64,000 nt of DNA from positions 124,001 through 188,000 of the forward strand of contig CATKHK010000012.1 of NCBI GenBank assembly GCA_949751835.1. The letters are read 5' to 3'. Positions 20,229 to 31,355 of the stretch are shown in pieces. The stretch comes from Blepharisma japonicum. Taxonomy: Eukaryota > Ciliophora > Heterotrichea > Heterotrichida > Blepharismidae. Numbering within the stretch: the stretch's first letter is position 1; the number at the start of each line of letters is the position of its first letter. Position numbers and translations under genes: made by a program. The notes beneath the pieces are model-generated. The model had not been told where the DNA came from. It saw only the letters and a list, made by a program, of their open reading frames with translations, and did no database searches.

Positions 20229-21455
20229 ATGAACTTTGAAGAAAGAGATTCTCATTGACAAGAACTTTTAAAAGAAAAACTTGATTTAATCCAAACTTTT
20301 GGAAAAGAAAATTGCTGCAAAGTGTGCATTTGTTTTGAATTAATGAAAATTGCGATTTGTTCTGAAAAATGCTTTCCAGAAGGAGATGAAAGGGATTTAT
20401 TGATTTCAAGATTTTTAGGAAATATTTTCGATGAAGAGACGTTGGCTAGCTTAAGTGAAAAGGTGCAAGAACATTTGAATAATATTTCGGATTGTGTGAA
20501 TGCTGGAAAGAAATTAGAAAATTTAGAAGAAAAATTAAATAAGTCATATGAGGAATTTCAAAATAAGTCCATTGATTTGGAAGGAGTTATAAAATTGAAA
20601 CATGATGAACCTTTTAATGAAGATTATTTGAAAAGAGTTGAAGAGCTGGAAAGGAGAGTTGTACAATATGAAGAGTCGCTTAACAATTTGAGAAACGAAA
20701 ATTCAGATTTAAAAGAAAAAATAATGAAGGCGACAGCTTTATATGAATCTTATATGAAAAGAAGAAAAAGCGAAATTTTATCTGAATATATTCAGATAAG
20801 AGATGAGCAAGATAGGCTTAGGAATCAACTTAATATTTTAAAGGAACAAATCGACAAAAACACAGAAAACCTAGTAAAGCTCCAAAAAGAAGCTTTAAAT
20901 CCAGAAGTAAGAGCTCAGTTAGAATTTCTAAGCAAGGATTTTGAAAACTGGAAAAATCTTTTTGAGCAGCAAAAGCTTGCCTTTGACACTTCCACATTTG
21001 CCTTAAAACAAGCTTCAAACAGATCTCAGGATGCTATAAAAGAGCTTGATAAAACCTGATCAGAGATCCAATTCATTCGAGAACGGCAAAACGATTTACG
21101 AAAATGGCAAAAAGAATGCAAAAATCTATCAAAGCACTCCAATAATCTTATATCAGCAGCAGATTCAGTATACTCTTCTCAGCAAGAATTCCGTGATTTC
21201 CAATTAATTATTCAAGAAAAATTAGAAAATCTAAGGCTCGAGGTAGAAGCATTAAGGTCACAAAGCAAGCCTTTTGCAACTGAAGAATATAAAAACGATG
21301 TTCTTGACTTAAGGAAACAAATGGATGACGTAAAATTATCATGCAATAAATATCACCCTGGAGAGCTGATAAAAGACATCGCTTTGGGTGGAAGCTATTG
21401 GTCGTGCTGTAAAGGGAACCAAAGTTCTATGGGCTGTGCCTCAAGAAATAAATAA
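20229..21455 (+). CDS. Coiled-coil protein with N-terminal Cys cluster
   Basis: The protein has 408 residues with two in-frame TGAs (near 20256 and 21057) read as Trp. The short N-terminal part has a Cys cluster CCKVCICF followed by MKIAICSEKCF, which could bind a metal (C-x2-C-x-C type) or be a partial RING/B-box-like site. The rest, about 60-370, is one long heptad coil with many Glu/Lys and Leu at a/d positions. The end (GSYWSCCKGNQSSMGC) has another Cys group. There is no membrane span. The function is unknown. Its TAA stop is 4 bp from the stop of the V-ATPase gene on the other strand. Confidence 0.8.
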
Positions 21456-21459
21456 ATTA

Positions 21460-22827
21460 TTAAGCTATACTCTGCCAATTTTGAATCATCAATTTCTGTA
21501 TACACAGTAACGCAGCTTGATTCACCTCACGATTTGGATGTTGCATTAGTTCCATAGCGCGATTTTTAGCGCCTAGTTTTGACGCAACTGTTTTTCCATA
21601 TGGATGAAACCTAGCAAATTCTCCTAAGTCGCTTAATGCCAGTTGTATGCATGTTGGGTTCTCAGAGTGTAGTAGCATTACTAATTTTTTAACAGCCCCA
21701 AAGCTGTCATTTTCTAAATGCCTTGCATTTTCTTTCCAAAACGCTTCTGTGTGGGTGACCCCTGGGACCAAATCACCTCTTTCAAGCTCTTTAAGCCATT
21801 TTTCAAATGATGATAAAATTTTTACTGATCGTTCTAAAGTATCTCCCATGGTTTTGACAAGCTCTACAATGTCTTGGTCTTTCAATACTCTTTTTGATAG
21901 ATTGTCAATAATTTCTATAAGCTTGCTGTCAATCATAATTTCAATTGCAGATTCTCCAGTGTCTGATAAATTTTTAAGGGTCCCTAAAGCTACTCTGATA
22001 ACTTTTTCTTTTTCAGTTCTTTTCAGCTCTTTTATTATTTTTGGAATCAAGTCGTAGTCGCTTCTGATGAAATATTCAATGGACTCTTCATTAAATGACA
22101 CCATCCATAAGCAGCAAATAGCTGCATACATTGGCTGAGGCACTCCAGATTTTTGCTCTAGCAAAGGCAATAAAACTGTCCTTATCCCTCCTGTTCTCAA
22201 AAACTCAAGCCTTAAGGACTCAACTTTCAATAAAGGCATCAAACAATAAGTAACAGCGTCTAATTGCAAAGTATTATCCATGGCTTGGTTTATCAAAGAG
22301 TCTATCAGCCTTGAAGCCTGGTTTAAATAATCCCCAGCATTATTTCTCAGTTTAATTATCTGCTCACCTAAAAGTATTGCCAAAATATGACTTGCAGCTT
22401 CAACTGCTATAGGAGCAGTTTTATAAGTGCTTGCATATCTAATTAAAGTGGTTAGAATATTAAAGGACTCCTTTAACCCTATCAGCTGTGACATTATTTG
22501 GGATTGCGATATATCGTCAACTAAAATCCCATCTAAAGTCGTCAAAATGCTTTGTGAGAGAAGAGTGTCATCATTAATGCAGTCTAGTATAGAAAATAAA
22601 GCACGGTATATTGTGTATGCTTCATCGCTTAAGAGACGTTTGCGCTGAGCTTCTAAGCTGTTCACCATAAATGAGGAGTAAACTTCTGATAATCCACGAC
22701 CTAAAGACCCTGCTGATTCTGCGGAATATATATCAGGCTTTATATAGATTGATAAAGAAATATATGCTTCTGGGTGCACAATGAAGGAAATTGAATATGC
22801 CATCAATCTGTCTCGAGATACTGCCAT
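21460..22827 (-). CDS. VMA13: V-ATPase subunit H (V1 sector regulator)
   Basis: The protein has 455 residues, family-typical in length. The N-terminal domain (about 1-330) is made of armadillo-type helical repeats. The C-terminal domain (about 345-455) is diagnostic: LVPGVTHTEAFWKENARHLE, then ALSDLGEFARFHPYGKTV and NQAALLCIQKLMIQNWQ, matching the conserved W-S-P-x-H-x-x-x-F-W-x-E-N and QKLM..NW blocks. Subunit H bridges V1 and V0 and regulates ATP hydrolysis and proton pumping in vacuolar, contractile-vacuole and acidic compartments. The first motif has GVTHTE where others have WSPVHKSE, a small divergence. No intron is present. The stop is TAA and the gene is convergent with the coiled-coil gene. 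Confidence 0.94.
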   Translation of the reverse strand: MAVSRDRLMAYSISFIVHPEAYISLSIYIKPDIYSAESAGSLGRGLSEVYSSFMVNSLEAQRKRLLSDEAYTIYRALFSILDCINDDTLLSQSILTTLDGILVDDISQSQIMSQLIGLKESFNILTTLIRYASTYKTAPIAVEAASHILAILLGEQIIKLRNNAGDYLNQASRLIDSLINQAMDNTLQLDAVTYCLMPLLKVESLRLEFLRTGGIRTVLLPLLEQKSGVPQPMYAAICCLWMVSFNEESIEYFIRSDYDLIPKIIKELKRTEKEKVIRVALGTLKNLSDTGESAIEIMIDSKLIEIIDNLSKRVLKDQDIVELVKTMGDTLERSVKILSSFEKWLKELERGDLVPGVTHTEAFWKENARHLENDSFGAVKKLVMLLHSENPTCIQLALSDLGEFARFHPYGKTVASKLGAKNRAMELMQHPNREVNQAALLCIQKLMIQNWQSIA

Positions 22828-23212
22828 GGTTTAATATATTTTGCTTGACTATAATCCATTTTAAAATAGAAAGAGAAAATGAGAAGAATGATTAAACATA
22901 TCTATCAAAAACGGACCAATTATTATATGGAAAAATAATATTTTAGCTTCTTGCTGATAAAATTTACCTTGATTGTTTTAATATCCTTTTAAGATTATTT
23001 TATTACTTGGATAATTTTAGCAGGAAAAAATTGTTACATGTTTTGGTTTTTATTAATTTAAGGATTGTAGATAAAAAAGGTTGTTAATCTATATAGAAGT
23101 TACAATTAAATAAACATTCATGATTTATTTTAATTCTAAAATGCCATTATATGAATTAAAAGTTTATTTTAATTACATAAGATAATTAATAAGCTGCTTT
23201 TTTTAATATAAT
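22828..23212. other. Intergenic, no feature recognised (385 bp)
   Basis: AT-rich spacer between the V-ATPase H start and the stop of the RCC1-filamin gene. No RNA gene, frame or strong repeat was seen. Confidence 0.6.
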
Positions 23213-25471
23213 TTATTTCTTTAATTTGCTAAGATCGTAGCCTCCTCCCACCTTAGCTTCAATCCTTCTTCTTCTCTCTTCCTCTTTGGTCTCTCTTTCT
23301 TTAGCTTGCCTTTCTCTAAACATTCTCAAAGCATCTTGAGCTCTTCTATCGGTTTCTTGCTTTTTCTTTTTATTGATTTCTTCTTGCATTTCTCTTGCCC
23401 TTTTTCTTTCCATCTCAGCCTCGATTTGTTTTTGCATTCTCGCATTTTCTTTTTCCAATTCTCTCTGCCGTTTCTCTTCTTCTTCACGCTTTGCTTCTTC
23501 TTGCTCCTCACTAGGATGTATTGAAATAGGCACTGGAGAATTTATAATTTCAATATTGTTAACTAGTATATGCATCCAATAATCTCCATATCTAAGTGGA
23601 ACTATTTGAACAGTAGTTATCGGCTCATTTTCCAAAATTTCCATTTGAAATTCTAAAGCAGATATATCAGTAGGCTTTGATCTTCTCCCTTCAACATTTT
23701 CAGTTGTAAACACTATATGGATTAGCGGATTCTGAGGAACTACTTCTCCGATTTGGTCATACAATTGTAATTCCAATAAAAACGGTAGCTCTGATGGAAC
23801 TCGTCTAGGACAGTTTACAACTTTTGTGAGCTGCGGAATAAGGACTCCTTGTAAAAAATGATGCATTGATCGCCCTGAATATAATTTCCTTATATTTGCT
23901 AGTAGCTTGTATTCTTCAGGTGGCCTTCTCAGTCTTCTTGAAAAGGTCCAGTCCCATACATAAAATTTTCCATGAGTGTCTACTGCTACTAAGTCATGAG
24001 CTCCCATCCCAATTGCAGCAATTTCTGCGTCGTCGTGGCCTTCTAGAGAAATTGGAAGCCATTCAATAGGGCTTTGATGCTCAAGTTCATCAGGATTTAT
24101 TAATCCTCACACATAAATATTTGAATTGGTTAATGCCAAACTTATCTGACCAGCAGCTGCTATTTCTTTGGCTGGACCTGGAAGCCAAACATGTGTAAGC
24201 TCTGAAACTGAAGTTGTAGTTGGGCCTAACCCAAGCTGGCCTACTTCTCCACAGCCTATAGAAAAAACACGGGAGTCCTCAGATAGTGCAATAGCATGAT
24301 ACTCGCCGGCAGCAATTTGTTTAACAGCTATCTGGCCTATTGGCTGCAAATAGATCTTATCTTGCTGATTAAAAGAAGAAACAGCAACTGTTCCATGGTC
24401 ATTGATTTCTCCCCATAAGAAACAGCCATCATCTCTTCCAATCACAAGAAATTCACCTCCTGTTGCAATAAGTTTTGCATTTGTTCTGAACTCAATAAGG
24501 TTTTCTTCAACTTCTGGCAGATCTCCCCAAAGTACTACTGAGTTATCTCCTAATATAGCTGCAGATATTCGTTTAGATGCACTTACATCTTTTACGTTTT
24601 TCCCTACAAAGCATCCTAATCCTGTAGGCCTTCTCACAGGACTATGAGTTGGAATGGAGAGCACCTGACCGTATGAATTATCCCCCCAAGCTAAAACATC
24701 ATTCCCTCCATTACAATTTGTTATGTTGTTAGGACAATTTTCATGTCTAGCTATATGCGGGCACCCAGAAACTATCAGGATTGTATGAAAATCCCCGCAG
24801 GCTGCTTTTATTGGAATTTTCCCTTTCAGCTCTATAATTGGCTTAGGTTTTTCACATGTATTTTGAGTTCCATCCCCAAGAGTAAAATTTATATTAGATC
24901 CAGCTGTATAAAGACAGTTAGGAAGATTTGCTTTTTGCAGCAATGCCAAAATATGGACAAAATGTTCATTAATTTCTACTTCCTCATCCGCTATAACTGA
25001 AGCTCTAAAGAACTCTGACATAGCGTTTTGAGAATCTTTTAGCTGAATTAGCACTTTTGAATAAGTCATTCTATTTCTTGAGCAGTCTTTTATAGAAACT
25101 AAAGTTTTACTATCAGCTTCTGCTTCTTTCAGTCTATTATTTTGCAATAATATTTCAATTTTTTCTTCAAGTAGTGCAACTTTTTCATCATTGTTTGATT
25201 TCGATATTAAAGAATCCATCAGACTCAGCTGAAGAGAAGGGTTTCCTTTAGCCTTGGCAATTTCTCTTTTAAGCTCAGCTGGAGTTGCCATCCCTTGGGC
25301 TGGCAACATTGCAGACTTTGGCTTATTTTCTTTTGCCAAAAGTCTGGCAGCAGCTTGCTCTCTGAAAGAAGCAACATCTTGTACTTCAAATTCATCATGT
25401 AAGTAAGAATCAATTAAATCAGTGTTCACTGCATATTTGCTTTTGGATTCTTCAACTCCTTTCTTCTTCAT
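23213..25471 (-). CDS. RCC1-repeat protein with filamin-like repeat and charged coil
   Basis: The frame is open for 752 residues, with TGA = Trp where the conserved blocks join near 24107. The N-terminal ~150 residues are helical (TPR-like). An RCC1 propeller follows at about 190-480 (markers VLAWGDNSYGQVL, KLIATGGEFLVIGRDDGCFLWGE, AAGEYHAIALSEDSRVFSIG and GEVGQLGLGP). Next is an immunoglobulin-like filamin/ABP280 repeat ending PLRYGDYWMHILVNNIEI-NSPVPISI (about 600-665). A Glu/Arg/Lys-rich coil follows to the end. RCC1 blades often mediate protein or GTPase contacts, and filamin repeats dock actin-linked partners. The combination is unusual. The Gly-Ser-Pro strand end of filamin repeats is changed to Asn-Ser-Pro. 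The function is unknown. It lies 13 bp from the stop of the next gene upstream. Confidence 0.82.
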
Positions 25472-25484
25472 ATTTAAATAATTA

Positions 25485-26627
25485 TTAGCAATTATATTGG
25501 ATCGATTCCAATGCTTTTGATTTTATAACTAAAACTCCTAAGTCAGTAGAAATCGCAATTCGAGGGCCAAATGCTTGGATTGTGTAGGGGTATCCCATCG
25601 AAAAATACTGCTTTTTCTGATATTGAGGGGTTAGCTGGGGTAATTCACTGATTTTTATGATGTCAATAACTTTTGTGCTTTCCCACACGCAAATGCATCC
25701 TGAAGAGTCAGCTGAAATTACGACAGTTTTTAAGTTTTCTATCTGAGACTCATGTAGGCTTTCTTCTATTTCTTCATTTGAGTTTTCATACATAGCATCA
25801 TCAAGCCTTCCTCTATGATTTCTCCTTTGCTAAATAATTTTTACATTTGGAGGTTGGATTTTCTGTAAAGTGACCACAGATAAGGCAACAACTTCTGCTC
25901 TATGAGATCCAAGCGTGCCTTTTTCTTCTCCTGAATTTATATCTAAAATTTTTATTGTTTTTCTCTTGTGAACATATACAATAGAATCATTCAAAAATCT
26001 TGCAAAGGACACTTTCCCATAAGATTTGTCGAAAGAACTCACTTGGACAAGTCTTGGGTTTGGCGTCATATAGAACATTTTCAAAGTTCTTAAGCCACTT
26101 TGTTCCCATTCCATATATAGCAGGCAGTTTCCGTCAAAATCAAATGGCATGGTATAGGCTGGGAACCTAATTCCTTCAATATGCTCTTGAATTTGTGTGG
26201 AGAGATGATTAAGGTAAATTGGCAGTGCAGATTGGACGAATTCTTCTTGCATATCTTCTTTGGGCGGGTCAAGGGTAAACAAACAAATAGTGTCGCGGTA
26301 CATCTGAACCTGAGTCAATTCACAGTTGACTGAGTTGTGGAGTTTTTCATGGAGGACATATTGCTTTTGAAATCTCGGAGCGTCAGGATTTACAACTATC
26401 ATCGCTTTTTGGTCTCCTATAGCAGCATATAGAACATTATCATAGGACAGTCAAACTCCTGGGATATATTCTTCGCTGAGCTCATTTATTACTCTTTCTT
26501 CTTTTGTGTAAAAATTGTAGTAAAGCAAGCGGCCCATCATGCTTCCGTATACCAGACCTTCATAGTTTAGTGAAAGGCTGATGACAGGGTCACCAAATCT
26601 TATGTCTATATAAGCCTCTAAAGACAT
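25485..26627 (-). CDS. WD40-like beta-propeller protein (one 15-nt intron)
   Basis: There are two exons (25845-26627 and 25485-25829) and 375 residues. The N-terminus starts MSLEAYIDIRFGDPVI; TGA near 26455 is Trp. Blade-like strands with GH/WD-type endings recur: KTIKILDINSGEEKGTLGSH, VVISADSSGCICVWE, GLVYGSMMGRLLYYNFY. The central part (about 90-200) is less regular. There is no membrane segment. It may be a scaffold. Which WD40 family it belongs to is not clear. The charged low-complexity loop after the intron (NSNEEIEESLHESQ) is typical of surface loops. The RCC1 gene lies downstream on the same strand, 13 bp away, and a 512-bp spacer lies upstream. Confidence 0.75.
25830..25844 (-). other. 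15-nt intron in the WD40-like gene
   Basis: Sense strand GTAAAAATTATTTAG. It contains an in-frame TAG, and removal joins PPN|QRRNH in one frame. A at position 10. Confidence 0.9.
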
Positions 26628-27139
26628 CTAAAATATAAATTTATTAGGATAATTTCTTATATAAAACAGCTACATTAATGACGCTACAAAGGATTTATGT
26701 GTAATTAAGCTAAAAAATTAGTAAAATCGCAAATGAAACATCAATAGCTGAAGAATCTCAAGTAATTTAAATTAATTGTATAGCTTATAACAGCTTTGAG
26801 CTCTGAATAAGCTATGAGTATATTTTCATTTAGAGCAGGTTTATAAAGTCATTAGCACATACTAAATAAGATCCGATTAATCAGCCATAAAAGCTGTTAT
26901 AGATATATATAATTAAAAGTAATATTTTATATGACTACTCATCTAGAGGAAATTTAATATTCCAGAACTGATATCAATGGATTCTTGAAATTATTACTTA
27001 CTGCATGATATTTATATACTGGAAATTTAATATTTCTTTTCTGAATTAATAATTTTTATTATTATAGGTAACCCTTGCTCAAAGAAATTTCATCTATAAT
27101 ATACTCAGTTTATTATGTTTCATAAATATCAGAACCGAA
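26628..27139. other. Intergenic spacer (512 bp) between divergent genes
   Basis: AT-rich. It holds a 14-bp direct repeat GGAAATTTAATATT (about 26949 and 27021). It also holds a 12-bp inverted pair TATAACAGCTTT / AAAGCTGTTATA (about 26785 and 26887). These might be promoter elements of the two divergent genes, but AT-rich DNA gives such matches by chance. No RNA gene was found. Confidence 0.5.
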
Positions 27140-30100
27140 ATGGCTGAGCTCTCAGGCCCGATCAAAAATAAAGAAGCTCTGAATAAAACTCTTCCTGTTG
27201 ATGAAAGCTTTATAAAATATGAATCATACTACACAGATGATTTTAGCAATTCAAACTATAAAGATATTCAATTAAATAAGTTCGCACTTTCACTAAAAGA
27301 TGTAACAGATTCAATAGAAGCCCAACTACCAAGGAAAATTGAAACTTTTCCAATGACTTTACTTTCTTTTAAATACATCCCACGGAGCTCAATGTTTCTT
27401 GTTCTCGTTTATCGCGGACAATCTGGGCTTGTTTCTTATAGCTCTATAACAAATGAGACAAGTAGCCCTGTAAAAGTTACCGAGGACAGACTTACTGTTT
27501 TAGAAACGTGCAAAGGTGATACGATTGCAGCAGTTGGAGTAGGTATTTATGAACATAGAATATTTTTGTTTAAAATTTATCCTGTAGAACTATTGTGAAC
27601 CCTGTCAAATCACCATTTTAGAATATCTTTTTTTGTTGTCAGTTATGATAAGCAGTTCTTATATTCTATTGCAAAAAATGAAATTTTTTGCTGAAATTCA
27701 GAAAACTTTGAAGAGCCTCCCAATTTGATTCTTTCTGAAGAATTTGATCAAATAGATGTCTCTTTGGATAGTAGGGTTCTAATTTTTGGATCAAAAACAG
27801 GAAAAATACTGAAATACATATTTGATGGAGGAAATGTTTCTGAAATGAAATATGAAAAAGGGATTAAAATTATCAAAATCTCATACATAGGAGGCTTTGT
27901 TGCTGTTTCATATAAAAACTATGTCAAAATATTGACCCTTTCTAATTTAAGCTCTATTTATGAGGTCTCTTTACAAAGCAAAATAAAAGCATTAACATTT
28001 ACGAAGATAAATGGCTCATTAGTTATTGGTACCAAAGATGGCCATATTAATATATGAGAATTTCTTGTCAGGAATGATTTAATTGATATACCTATATCTC
28101 TTTCTCAAATATCCAAACTAGATGTTGATGATAATGACCAAATCTTTATTCTCTGCAAAAAAAATGATTTTTTTGTTTTAAACTACCCTTCCTACCCATC
28201 AATGGCCTTATTCTCTGGCTATTCTGGAATGGCATTTAATGCAGATACTCTTTATTTATATGACAACACTAATACAATTTTCATAAATAAACTAGGCACT
28301 CAAGATAAATCAGTTCTAATAACCCACCCTAGAAAAATAGAAAAACTTGTTCCAACTGATATTAATATTCTAATTATTTTAGACTTTGAGTATATTACTA
28401 TTTATAACCAGGAGACATCTGAAACATTTGAAAAGAAAAAAGTGAGAGAAACAACTTTTACTGCAGAAGTGAATTTAGGCTGCTCTTGAATTTGCATAGG
28501 AGGATTGGATCAAAGGCTGAGAGTTTACAGCTTGGACAATCTTGAATTAATAAAAGAATTTGTAGGGCATACTCTAGAAATTAGAACAGTATGCATTTTT
28601 TGTCAAGATGCTTTTATTGCTACAGGGAGCAGAGATGCTACAATTAAAATTTGAAATTTTGAGAGAGGGGAAAATGTATTGACATTAAAAGGTCACCAAA
28701 GGCCAATTTTTTCAGTAAAATCTGTTCATGATGATAAGCTTCTATTAACTGCAAGCTTTGATCACACTATAAAAATTTGATTTTGGGAGACAGGATCATT
28801 AATCCATACTATCATTGATAAAGGCGGATTATATTCAATAGCGATTTCTCCGAATAATGAATATTTTGTGTATGGTGGGACAAGCGAAGAAATAACTTTT
28901 GTTTGCATAAAAACTTTCTCAAAGCTATTATCAATTAAAGGTGAAGGAGTGATATCACAGATAAATATTAGTAGTGATGGGAAATACATTATCTGTAAAT
29001 CTTCATGGGACAGTAAAATTTACTCCTATGTGGTTGAGAATCCAATGGGTAAGGAAACTTGCGAAGCATATGGATTTGGAATTAACAAATATAAGTTCAT
29101 GAAATATATTCAAAACGTAATTAAATGAAAAGACTCTAAAGTCTATGATAGCAGTATGGATGAATGCGTAATACTCCCAGATATGATCACTCCTCTCCAA
29201 ATTTACACATTTTATAATATGACTGATTGCATTTCGAAGTCATTAGAAAGCAGGCCGAATTTTGCATCAACATCGTTTTATTTAGATCCAATATCAATTG
29301 CCATTAAAAAAAATCTTAAAGACAGTCTAAGTATTCTTCTAAAGCATCTTATGTCATGTGAAAATCCATTCATCTTTAGTCTAATTAACAAAGAAATTTT
29401 AATCGGGATTAATAGTGCAGATTACCCTTTTATTCAACAATTTTATACAACTGTGTTTAAAAAGGCAGAAACCCTCAGCTTGCCTAAGCAATGCAGCAAA
29501 AATGTCAGAAACCCCATATTTTTTCACTCTAATATATTGGTGCCAAAATCAATTGACTTCTTTAGCAATGACAAAATAATAGAAGAAAAAACAATATCAT
29601 TTTGATACTCTCTTTTACCTTTAAATCTAACTTTGGGTTCCCAAGACAGTATTGACTTTCTACAGAGCATACTTTTGACACCAAATAAATCTATTTTTCG
29701 CACACAATTTATAAAAATGATTCTTTGGGATAAGTGGTTAAAAGCAAAATGAATAATGTATATCCAAGCTTGTATTTATATTTTATATATGGTATGTCTT
29801 TCATTATATGTGCTTTTTGATAGAAATGGAATGAGCGGGATTATTCCGTTTTTCATTTTGTCTATGGCTCTTTTTGTTTATGAAGTTTTGCAAATTGTCT
29901 ATAATATGGGCAAAAGATCTTTGAATTTTTGAGTATGCAATGACATAATAAGAAGCGGTCTAGCTTTTCTATACTGTGCATATGTATGAAAAAAAAATGA
30001 CGGTCATAAAAGCGATGAAATCTTGGTTTATCTTATGTGCTTATCTTGGCTTAGAGGATTATCTTACTTTCGGCTATTTATCTGAACTAGATATATGATC

Positions 30101-31318
30101 AACTTGCTTTTTGAGGTGTTAAAAGACATGATATCATTTCTTCTTATCCTATTTTATTCTGTGCTTTCTTTTTGCTTTATTTTTATTGCTATTGATAGCA
30201 GCTCTGATCATTCAAATTTTGCCTATTATTTCGAATTTTCATATTTAGTTATTTTAAATAGCTTTGACTCCAGCACATTTTCATCCCTTGAATGGGTAAT
30301 CTTTATTATTGCATCAATAATTGAGCCAATTATTTTATTGAATGTTTTAATATCTATTATGGGGAATACTTATGAAAGAGTTCAAGAAGGATTTGAAGTA
30401 GCTGATAACTACGAATTGACAGATATGATCCTTGAAGTAGAAAATCTTTTAATATGGAATAGGCGAAAGAGGTGTCACCAATATTTTCAAATCTGTATGG
30501 ACAATCTAAATTATGATGACAGCGAATCATGGATGGGAAAAATAAAAGAGCTGAAAATGATGATAAATGATGTCCAAAAAGGACAAGAGGCTATGAGAGA
30601 GGAAAATAAACAATTTTTAACTGAAATAAAAGCTATGAAAGCTGATAGTCAAGCTCTTAATAGCCAAATCTCAAACATTCAGGCAAATTTTCTGACTTTC
30701 TTAAATCATTTTGAAAAAAATGAAGAAAATAAACAAAATCTATCGAGATACTTTTGTCCAAAAATGCACAATTTAGTAGAAGATGAGAATTATGCAAACG
30801 AAATTTATGAAAAATATAATAGAGAACCATGCTGTAATAAATGCCTAAAAAAGAAAAATGGGGCATATTATGTCTGCAAAACTTGTGAATACCTTATATG
30901 TGAAAACTGTCTTGAATTTATGGTTTCTCCAGCAGAAAAAGCATCTTGGTTTACTTGCACTCTCAGCCATAAATTAGTTTTTATTGAAGATTTATCTGTT
31001 TATGAAATATCAGAAACCGAGAAAAAATCCTTGATGTGTGAGGGTTGCAAAAAGTTGAAATTGACTGGGATGATTACTTGTCAAACCTGCAAAATCTACT
31101 TATGCTTAAAATGTATTGAAAGAATCAAAAAATTCATCCCCATTTTAAATACCAAATTTTGCAGAAGCAACCATCAATTAGAATGGAGAGAAAAAATTAC
31201 TTACAGAAATCCTAACTATTGCTGTGACATTTGCAGAGCTACAATTAAAAGAATTGGCTCTTTTCATTGTGAGCCATGCGTCTTTGATGTTTGCCCAAAA
31301 TGCATTGCAAATATTTAA
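27140..31318 (+). CDS. WD40 propeller fused to a TRP-like channel and C-terminal Cys/His zinc modules
   Basis: One frame of 1,392 residues contains many TGAs at Trp positions (for example ATIKIW at 28652). Residues ~1-660 form a WD40 propeller (LTLKGHQRPIFSVKS, SFDHTIKIWFWETG and earlier divergent blades). A helical linker follows to ~820, then membrane spans from about 870 to 1077. The last span holds ILLNVLISIMGNTYERVQ, the TRP-type S6 signature. A coiled coil sits at about 1135-1200. The tail (about 1204-1392) has three modules of the form C-x2-[M/S/N]-H...C-x2-C...C-x2-C...C-x2-C (such as CCNKCLKKKN, YYVCKTCEYLICENC, CCDICRATIK), like DC1/C1-type zinc fingers. A channel with an intracellular propeller and zinc tail suggests regulation by bound proteins or lipids. 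I infer it acts in a cell or ciliary membrane. Confidence 0.85.
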
Positions 31319-31355
31319 TGGTTCTAAGTTTTATTTATCATATCATGCACCTAAA

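Noticed and set aside
20229-20400. Possible RING or B-box domain at the N-terminus of the coiled-coil protein
   Set aside because: Cys spacing is too short and His is missing. Described only as a Cys cluster.
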